Positions 46,061 to 64,000 of a DNA stretch of 64,000 nt are shown here, one piece after another. Position numbers and translations under genes: made by a program. The stretch comes from Microvelia longipes (lineage: Eukaryota; Arthropoda; Insecta; Hemiptera; Veliidae): assembly GCA_018340805.1 (NCBI GenBank), contig JACMZG010001870.1:46952309-47016308 (forward strand). The letters run 5' to 3'. How positions within the stretch are numbered: position 1 is the first letter of the stretch; each line of letters starts with the position of its first letter. The notes beneath the pieces were generated by a model. That model ran no database searches, was not told the origin of the DNA, and saw only the letters and a program-made list of their open reading frames with translations.

Positions 46061-46726
46061 CCAAGCTCCAAAATATTTAATTTCTTGTAAACTAAATTTT
46101 AAATCTCTTTTCAGAATAGGTCCCTGTTGTTATTTATTGTTAGAAATTCTATATAAAAAGATGTAAGAAATATTATATTGTATATAGTGTATAGAGACTG
46201 AAGAAAATAAACAATTGCTTTGTAGAAATATAAAATATATATATGTTATGAATCCACAGCAAACTAAAATACAATATTACAAACAACAATACCAACATGT
46301 CGTTCTTTTTTTTATTTTATTTTTTTACCTTACATGACTAATCTGAGTTATCTAAAGAACTACAATTTTATTGTAGTTTAGCTTTAGTTCAGCAAAACCA
46401 CACTAGATGGCAACACTGTTTAAACTGTATATCTTTCTCTCTATTGTTTATATCTTGTGTCTTTACAATCAAACATAAATTAATACATATTTGTGTTTAT
46501 TTAATAGAAAGAATTATTTACAATGTTTGATAGTTATTTAAGTGACACTGAGTTGGTAACAACTCCTCCAGAGTAAAACACTTCAGCAGTTGAAGCGGTA
46601 AATAAAAGTGTTTTGTAAGTGTTATTTATTTGATTTTTACTCTTTACCTCAGTAAAAAGCTCCTTTTACTGACTCGATTTGCTCACCAGTAAATATAGTT
46701 GCTTCGGTAAAAAAAGGGTAATTTTA

Positions 46727-47126
46727 CAGTCTACCGTTTAGTTTAAAAATCTTGACAGGTCAGTTTAGACACCACTGATTCTTAAGAAAAAAATCCCTAC
46801 AAGTAGGGAGTGGGAAAAAACTATGTAAACAAATCAGGTTATTTTACCCTTATTTTCTTGGCCATGTTTTTTACATTTCTTTTGTGTAGTTTTATTTAAA
46901 ATATCATTTTTAAGATTAATTTGAAAGTAGTTTCAAAACGATGTAATCAAAAGAAGAACCACAAACAAAGTGAACGATTGCCGGGAAGAAGGTTTTTTCC
47001 CTACAGCGGTTATTGTGGTAGGGATTTTTTTCTCTTTTTAAGTGAGAGGTTGGCAGCGGCTTCTCTGATTGGTCAATCCCCAAAATATTTATGACCTTGG
47101 GGATTTTTAAACTTAACGATAGACTG
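46727..47126 (-). mobile_element. MITE family A, copy 4 (inverted)
   Basis: CAGTCTACCG start, AGACTG end, TA on both sides. The internal sequence is in the opposite orientation to copies 1-3. Confidence 0.88.
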
Positions 47127-47194
47127 TAGTAGTGTAATATACAATTACTTGATGGTTTAGAATAAGCATAAATGGAGTCCATTGTAAAAGAATA

Positions 47195-47285
47195 CAACGT
47201 CTCTCCACAGTTCAAGATATTTATTTACAATAAAGCAGAGTGCTTTCGACCTAACAAGTGGTTAGGTTAGGTTGAAGATGACTAA
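47195..47285 (-). mobile_element. Penelope-like fragment
   Basis: On the minus strand: a CCTAAC/GTTAGG hairpin, a C, GAAAGCACTC, 'gtaaataaatatcttgaa' and 'tgtggagagac'. The first core box is missing. Confidence 0.4.
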
Positions 47286-47296
47286 TGTATATTAGA

Positions 47297-47853
47297 CTTA
47301 AAATAATACTATATATAGAAGGAGAACTACTGATAACACGAAAGTCAGTTCACTGGTGGACTTGAGGAATGCTGCCACCCTAACAATATACAATTTTCTT
47401 AAAAAAAGTTGGCAATGCTTCTGGTTGCTGAATTATTATGTTCTATTATTAATTAATTATTGATTATCATAAAATACTAATATAAATATCGGTGCATACA
47501 ATATTAAAGCATTTTAAATTGTAGTTTGACAATTTATTTAATTTTTTAATATAATTTAATTTAAATTATATTAAAAGTAGTCCTCGTCAACTAAATGTAG
47601 ATTCTTGTATTGCGCTATCCTTTGCCATCTAAGACCATTTTATTAAATACTCAGCAGATGTTTTAAGTTATAATATTTGTTCTTTACGATCTTTCTTCAT
47701 TAATAGATATTTATGACACATATTTAAAATAATGTTTTGTTGTCAGGTTGGCAGCATTACTTAAGTGCACCAGTCAACCGGCTTTCGTGTTATCAGTGGA
47801 ATTACATTGTATTTACGGTCATATGCTCCTTCTATATATAGTATTATTCTAAG
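47297..47853. mobile_element. MITE family B, copy 4
   Basis: The perfect 8-bp duplication ATATTAGA flanks it at 47289-47296 and 47854-47861. Confidence 0.92.
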
Positions 47854-47869
47854 ATATTAGATGACCTCA

Positions 47870-48880
47870 AATTGACTAATGTAAGAATGTGTTTTAAACA
47901 TAAATAATTAATTTTTACTCATCAGAATGGCCACTCAGCGCTAGTGACAGTCTCAACCATTGACTACCATCTCCATTAAAGTCAGATACCCAAAAACACA
48001 ACCCAAGCACACTTATCTGATCAGAAATGGCAGACCACCTAACATATCAGAGTCCATAACAAGTCGATCTAATGTGTTAAACCTTTTATACTCAACACAC
48101 AGGTATTTTACATCAGCTTCTGGGACAATAAGACCAATCTGGTTGAGAAATAAAGTAGCATACAACAAAAGGGTAAACACTCAAACAAAAAAAACATTAT
48201 TGTATAATAAAATTACTTTATTAATTTAACCAAAAAGCATCTGAATACAATAATTTCATTTAATATTTACAGCAATCATACATCTCTCTAAATATACAAA
48301 TATAATACAAATTGCACTCAATATTTTCTTATCTGATATCACCTTCGGCTAATAAATTACCTGCACCTTTTATTTTGGTGATATGATGCACCTTCATAAC
48401 ATCAAATTTTAATGATTTAATACATAAAATTTAACATATCACATGGAGACGGCAGTGAGTTAGTATGTTTAAGATACAAAAGAAGTTCTCATCGTGAAGA
48501 ATGTTAACCTATACCAGAAGGTTGTAATTGAATAAAAGAAAAGATTTGTACAGCTTCCGTACACTAAATTATTAGAGATATTTACTGCCACCTCTATATA
48601 TTTATACATATTATTAAACAACTATAAAACTTATTGGTAAAAGAATCATAGATATATTTATATACTAGAGAGGACATAGCCTATCTCAATACATTGAGAG
48701 GCCTGAAACATAATTTTGGCTGAGAACGCTATCTATTTTGTTTACTAAATGGACAAAATTTATTGTTTACTGTAATAAGGATTTTGGTTTTTTGTAATCA
48801 CTTTTGCTGACAAAAATATATTAAAAAAACTTGATTTCATAACATTTTTGCAAATAGATAAGAAGTACGCCCAACTTATT
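47870..48880. other. Unassigned sequence with LINE remnants
   Basis: An 89-codon frame at 47960-48229 has no similarity I recognise and no supporting context, so it is not called a gene. At 48670-48725 is an inverted LINE block ('ctcaatacattgagaggcct'). Confidence 0.4.
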
Positions 48881-48889
48881 TTACTTAGT

Positions 48890-49130
48890 AATAGAACTGA
48901 TACTTTATGAACGAGAACTGGTTGATACTTTATGAATGAGAACTGGTTGATACTTTATGAACGAGAACTGGTTGATACTTTATGAATGAGAACTGGTTGA
49001 TACTTTATGAATGAGATCTGGTTGATACTTTATGAATGAACTGGCAGAACTTAATGAATAGGTTGATACTTTATGAATGAGAACTGGTTGATACTTTATA
49101 AATGAGAACTGGCCGATACTTCATAGAGTA
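48890..49130 (+). repeat. 25-bp minisatellite (about 10 copies)
   Basis: The unit 'gttgatactttatgaatgag' plus 'aactg', with two shortened copies near 49035. Confidence 0.92.
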
Positions 49131-49364
49131 TCAACATCAGTTCTACTATACTCTAAGTATTAATTCTATAACTAATAATCTAATATAATCTACTATATCT
49201 AATATGCCACACAGCGCAGGGTTTTTTAACTCTTAGTGGGCATTAATCCTTTAATGTTATGTATTATACTAATTTTTAATTATTTTTAATAAGGAATTTA
49301 TAAAAAAAAAAAAAAAAAAAATTAAAGTTGGCAAACCCCAATACAAATACTATTTATATAAACT

Positions 49365-49440
49365 TAGAGCATAGCAGGGGTTGTGAACCTTGGACCTCCG
49401 CTGCCAAAATTGAGTGACAAGTCATGGAGGTAGACATAAT
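49365..49440 (-). mobile_element. SINE fragment, inverted
   Basis: 'gagcatagcaggggttgtga' and 'accttggacctccgctgcca' are the complement of the head of the SINE at 35626. Confidence 0.6.
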
Positions 49441-50689
49441 ATAATATTATACAAGTATCCTACTAATATTTATAGGAAATGTGAAAAATACAAACTAGTC
49501 ATTTTTTTATTTTAATATTTTGTCATTTTTATTGTAGGCAAGTAATTTATAATTCCCTTTTTTGACGAGTTAACTTTTCAAATTGACAACTCCAATATAT
49601 GTGAATTTTACTTTTTGACAACAAACTTAAATTATGGTAACTATTTGGAAAAACTTATACAGCGAAGAGTAAACTAACTCATAATTTAGAGCAAACTAAC
49701 TCACAATATGTTACTAATGATTCCTTACTCATAAATCCCAAGTTTCCATTTGAGAATCATACGGAACATAAGACATTTTAGAAAATTTCCTTTGGGAAAA
49801 TTCACTTATGGGATAGAAGATTTGACCTCTCCCTTATGCTGTCATAATAATAATAATAAAACAAACATCTAACTCTTCAAATATGTTTTACTAGAACATG
49901 GTAGTATCATCTTTTTAAAAACGATAATACGTTTGACCAATACTTGGTATTTCTACCCTTTGAACTTGTAAAAGGAATATTAAAATAATTATACGTTTAC
50001 AATTATCAATAAGATTTTATGAAAATTAGCTGTATTTGATATTTACAACCTTTTATTTCAACCATAAGATATGAGAAAATGGCTTTTTTTACTGATCCAG
50101 TCGGATCAAAAGTATTGGATAAGTCTTGCAAACAAAACATTAATTTAGAAAAAAATGAGACTACTCTTGCTCATGCTGTAATTCAATATCAATGCACATT
50201 GGTAAAACATAATGATGAATGACTCAGTCATGATGGAATGGCAATAAAATTAGAAAATTGTAAGTATTCATCAGTAGAGCTTTTCAACTTTTATTGAGGA
50301 ACTTTTAAACAGATTTTTTTTTTTTGGTTTGCTTATTGCATACAAATCTACAATTAGTTTCTGTCTCCAAAAAATGTTAAAAATGCATAACAGTTAGGAA
50401 CTTGGCTAATGATAGATCTGGTAGAATGATAAAATCCAAATTATCTTACCAGTCGTGTTTCCATGGACTATGAGATTCCAACAGTTTGGCAGCATGTTAT
50501 GGAAATCAAATATTTAGAACTTATTTTCTTTTCCCCTAAGAAAACACGATAATGTGATAGAGGGATGAGTAGTTTTTATTAAATAACTGCACCTAAAGCC
50601 ATAGATCACTATGAGGCAGGCTCTTGACTAGATTGGGGAGCCGTACTGCAACAATATACAAATACATGTAACACAATAAGATAAAAATA

Positions 50690-51130
50690 ATTCAGGTACG
50701 TAGTACCTTGGAACAAAACTTTATATGTAGATACAAATAATAACAAAACTTTATATTTAGATACAAATAATAACAAAACTTTATATTTAGATACAAATAA
50801 TAACAAACACAAATTAACTTATATTAGATACAAATAACAACAAACTTTATATTTAATACAATAATAACAAAACTTTATATTAGATACAAAAAATAACAAA
50901 ACTTTATATTTAGATACAAATAATAACAAAACCTTATATTTAGATACAAATAATAACAAAACTTTATATTTAGATAGAAATAATAAAACTTTATATGTAG
51001 ATACAAAAATAATAACAAAACTTTATATGTAGGTACAAATAATATCAAAACTTTATATCTGTAGATACAAATAATAACAAAACTTAATCTGTAGAAACAT
51101 ATTAATAACAAAGATTTATGTGTAGATAAA
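50690..51130 (-). repeat. 30-bp minisatellite (about 14 copies)
   Basis: The unit 'aacaaaactttatatttaga' plus 'tacaaataat'. The Tyr/Leu-rich frames on the minus strand are artefacts. Confidence 0.92.
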
Positions 51131-51659
51131 AGTTTGCTATAATTATTAACGAATTTTCACCATGTTTTGTATTTTAAATTCAGGACAGTCATTTGTCATT
51201 TTATATCCTTGTTCACAGTGAATATATACGGGGGAAGTAATTTTAGGGTATTACGTTTTTATTATTTAATCCGTGAGTTGAAGGGTTTAAACTCGCATGT
51301 TTCACAGCGGGTAGAACCTTTTGCAATCATATTCTCTATATCCAAAAAGGAGACTATTTTTCACTGAATTACCTTACACGGGAAATGTAAGGTTCAATTT
51401 GGCATCTAACAAAGTGTAGATAAGCGTACAGGGGTAAATATTGGCCTTAATCCCCATTAAATATTGGTTGTCTGGAGATAAATTTTGGTGTATTGTCGTC
51501 AATTGCTTTTCTTGTTATTTGTTTTACATTTATTAATTTTATTATTATTGTTATTAATTTTATATTTTTAGTTTTATTAATTTTACACATATTTAGTTTT
51601 ATATTTACGTTGATTTTATTTTTGTTTCTGTTAAGGATTGTTTAATTCCTCGAAGAACC

Positions 51660-51790
51660 CCTTTTTACTTTTCCTTATTTATACTGTAGATATATAGGAA
51701 TAGTATTGTGTTTGCAAAAAAATCCAAAACAGGGATGAAACCGGAATTATCAGTTTCAGGTGTTTTAAAGGCCTCCTGAGTGGTTTTTGC
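51660..51790 (+). mobile_element. Element R end fragment
   Basis: 'acttttccttatttatactg', 'gtattgtgtttgcaaaaaaa' and 'ggcctcctgagtggtttttg' match the R 5' end. Confidence 0.6.
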
Positions 51791-52607
51791 CAAAGTGTTT
51801 ACTATTAATTTGGGAATGAATGTGTTATAATTTTCATATAGTATTGGGGAAGTAACGAATTTGTTTGCATCTCTTCTAATGTTAAGGGAGTCCATCCATT
51901 TCAAGTGATCCAGAGATGTTGCTTGAAAAAAATAAAAATTCATAATTTTTTTTCTGTGTTGGTCCTACCCATAGGTAGTCTAAAAGGCCAAGATTAATTT
52001 TTTCTACAGCTTCCTTCATTTTCAGAAATCACTTTTTAGTTCCCGAGACACCCAAATTTTGAGTTATTTGCCAATTTTTGAGGCTTAATATTTTGACTTT
52101 GGCTTAACCTAGCTTATTAAAACAGGTCTCGTTTGAAAGTGTCCTCTTTGGGCTTTATATAAGAACCAATATTTTTGTTCTACTGCTGCTAATCTACTCG
52201 TGAGTTTGCATAATAAATTTGACCACAAAGACTGAAAATACACTTTTTCATTATTTTTTTTAACAAGGAAGATAATATTGAAATAATTTTTTGGTTACTA
52301 AGGTGACCATAAGGAACAAGAAAAAATATTTTAATGTTCCAAATTTTACCTTTTGGAGTCAATGAATTATTGAAAGTTAATATTGTTTATTTTGGTTTTA
52401 AGGTACTCTACAGCATTTTTAAAATCAGCAGTTTTTCAGTTTAACCATTTCACAAAAATATACTGATTTCTATTGAAAATAGAGTTTACCCTGGGGTTTC
52501 TTTGCTAATATATATAAAGTAAAAGGTATATATTAATTTTTTTATGTAAAAGTGGAAAAAACGCTGTTTGATTACCATAAAACCTAAAATATATTTCGGT
52601 AAATCTA

Positions 52608-53103
52608 CGGTATACGGTGCACCCTGTTATCAATACTATATATCGATATATTTTTAGTTACGCGACACGTAAACGAAAACTGAGCACTTAAAAGATAAGC
52701 AGCGTCGTTAAATTATTAATTATAATTAAAACATTAAAAAAAACATACAACAAATAAATGAAAACATTAACAACAAAAATATAATAAAAAACCTGAAAAT
52801 AACAAACACAAAAATATGTAAAAAATACGCGTAACATAAAATTAGATGTGGTGTATCATCGATTATTCTTATGAAAACATAGTTAAAACATTATAAAAAC
52901 ATAAAAAAAAATATGAAAATAATTATAAACCATTTCACAACAAATAAAAAAAAACACAAACAACAAAAAAACATTTAAAAAAAATAATAAAATATGTTTA
53001 TAAACGTAAAAGAAAAGGCATATATCGATTATTCCTACGTCACATCTCTAAACTAAAAAATATATCGATACATAGTATTGATAACAGGGTGCACCGTATA
53101 CCG
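52608..53103. mobile_element. MITE-like element family G (about 496 bp)
   Basis: The ends are inverted over about 45 bp, starting CGGTATACGGTGCACCCTGT and continuing TATCAATACTA with a TATCGATA motif. The interior is A-rich. No clear target duplication. Confidence 0.75.
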
Positions 53104-53366
53104 AAGTTCAGCCCATATTCCAAGTGTGGAGTCGTTTTTTATGTTTTTTGGGCCTGCGAGTTGAAAGAGAGCGATCCAAGTCGAAATGACCACTCAAAGC
53201 CAGAGTACCTGGGTTCCAATTCTTTTATAGTTGTAAACTTACATAATGTAAAAAACTATAAACAATGATTGTCCCCACCAGGATTATTAAGTTTACGCCC
53301 CCACTTAACTGGTTTAGTAAGAGCATCTGTATATAATCGTAGGTCCACATATGAAAAAGAGAATAA

Positions 53367-63704
<10,338 letters not shown>

Positions 63705-63753
63705 CTGTAACGAAAAAGGTAAGCAAGCATAAACAGTTAAAATTATATTACAC

Positions 63754-63897
63754 GCTGTGGCTTTTTAGACACGTTTTTCTTTCTCTGAGAGAGGCATCTT
63801 CAGAGGTGTATTGAAGATTGGCGTTGGAGTTGAGGATAGACCCCATTTGCACTGCGACTAGAAGTCTATTGTACAATTCCAGGGGTGTAGGGGACAT
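63754..63897 (-). CDS. Possible upstream exon of the coiled-coil gene
   Basis: ATG at 63897 opens a frame MSPTPLELYNRLLVAVQ continuing to LRERK. It can join exon 63704 in phase 0 only through a GTGTAA donor at 63753, giving a 49-nt intron. That is short but possible. CTTCAG about 20 nt before the ATG could instead be an acceptor, making this an internal exon. Confidence 0.4.
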
Positions 63898-64000
63898 CGT
63901 GTATAAAAAAGTAAACTGAAGATTACAGGAGACGGTTGCTCTATTTATACCTGTCTCGGACCTTGTCAGAGATTAAACGATAAAATTTAAGCCACACACA

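Noticed and set aside
46916..47215. 99-codon frame on the minus strand
   Set aside because: It lies within a family A MITE and its flank; the same frame is broken in the other copies.
47960..48229. 89-codon plus-strand frame as a gene
   Set aside because: No recognisable similarity, no splice or promoter context, and surrounded by repeats.
51790..51930. Possible extra terminal exon of the coiled-coil gene (minus strand)
   Set aside because: The gene already has an in-frame stop at 53369-53367. The segment also reads as a short LDHLKWMDSL-type piece reminiscent of LINE proteins. Too short to call either way.

Overview
This is an AT-rich, repeat-dense animal nuclear region. Spliceosomal introns, the gene families present, and the kinds of mobile elements point to an insect, most likely hemipteroid; the order is a guess. 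I see no prokaryotic organisation, rRNA, CRISPR array or obvious viral gene. Three protein-coding genes can be assembled from exons whose splice phases agree throughout. Most of the remaining sequence is transposon debris, inverted-repeat elements and tandem arrays. Genes: (1) 26407 to 6364, minus strand: a complete 8-exon, 605-residue protein with one ADD zinc-finger domain (ATRX/DNMT3/DNMT3L type) but no helicase or methyltransferase, resembling the stand-alone insect ADD protein (Drosophila dADD1), a chromatin factor. (2) 27104 to 33377, plus strand: Mob2, the MOB co-activator of NDR/Tricornered kinases, in 5 exons with the 3' end intact; the most upstream exon may be missing. Genes 1 and 2 are arranged head to head with about 0.7 kb between their first visible coding exons. 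(3) 63704 (possibly 63897) to 53367, minus strand: the C-terminal part of a long coiled-coil protein (golgin-like, family uncertain). Layout: 1-6.2 kb holds two related low-complexity repeats and MITEs. 6.3-26.4 kb is gene 1, whose introns carry MITEs, LINE 3' ends, inverted-repeat elements, a 62-bp satellite and a 68-bp satellite. 27.1-33.4 kb is Mob2, with LINE debris and MITEs in its introns. 33.5-53.3 kb has no recognisable host gene; it holds foldback elements, a 515-bp palindrome, minisatellites and MITEs. 53.4-64 kb is gene 3, with a 55-bp satellite and several LINE fragments in its introns. Repeat families with hallmarks visible here: family A (TA target duplication, about 405 bp, 6 copies); family B (8-bp target duplications, about 540-560 bp, 4 copies, all four duplications readable); family D (8-bp duplications, 2 copies); a foldback family E; a dispersed element R whose internal segment has expanded into the 62-bp satellite; a tRNA-derived SINE; LINE 3' ends with (TAAA)n-like tails; and Penelope- or retrozyme-like fragments carrying hammerhead-like motifs. 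The hammerhead-like set is the most unusual observation.
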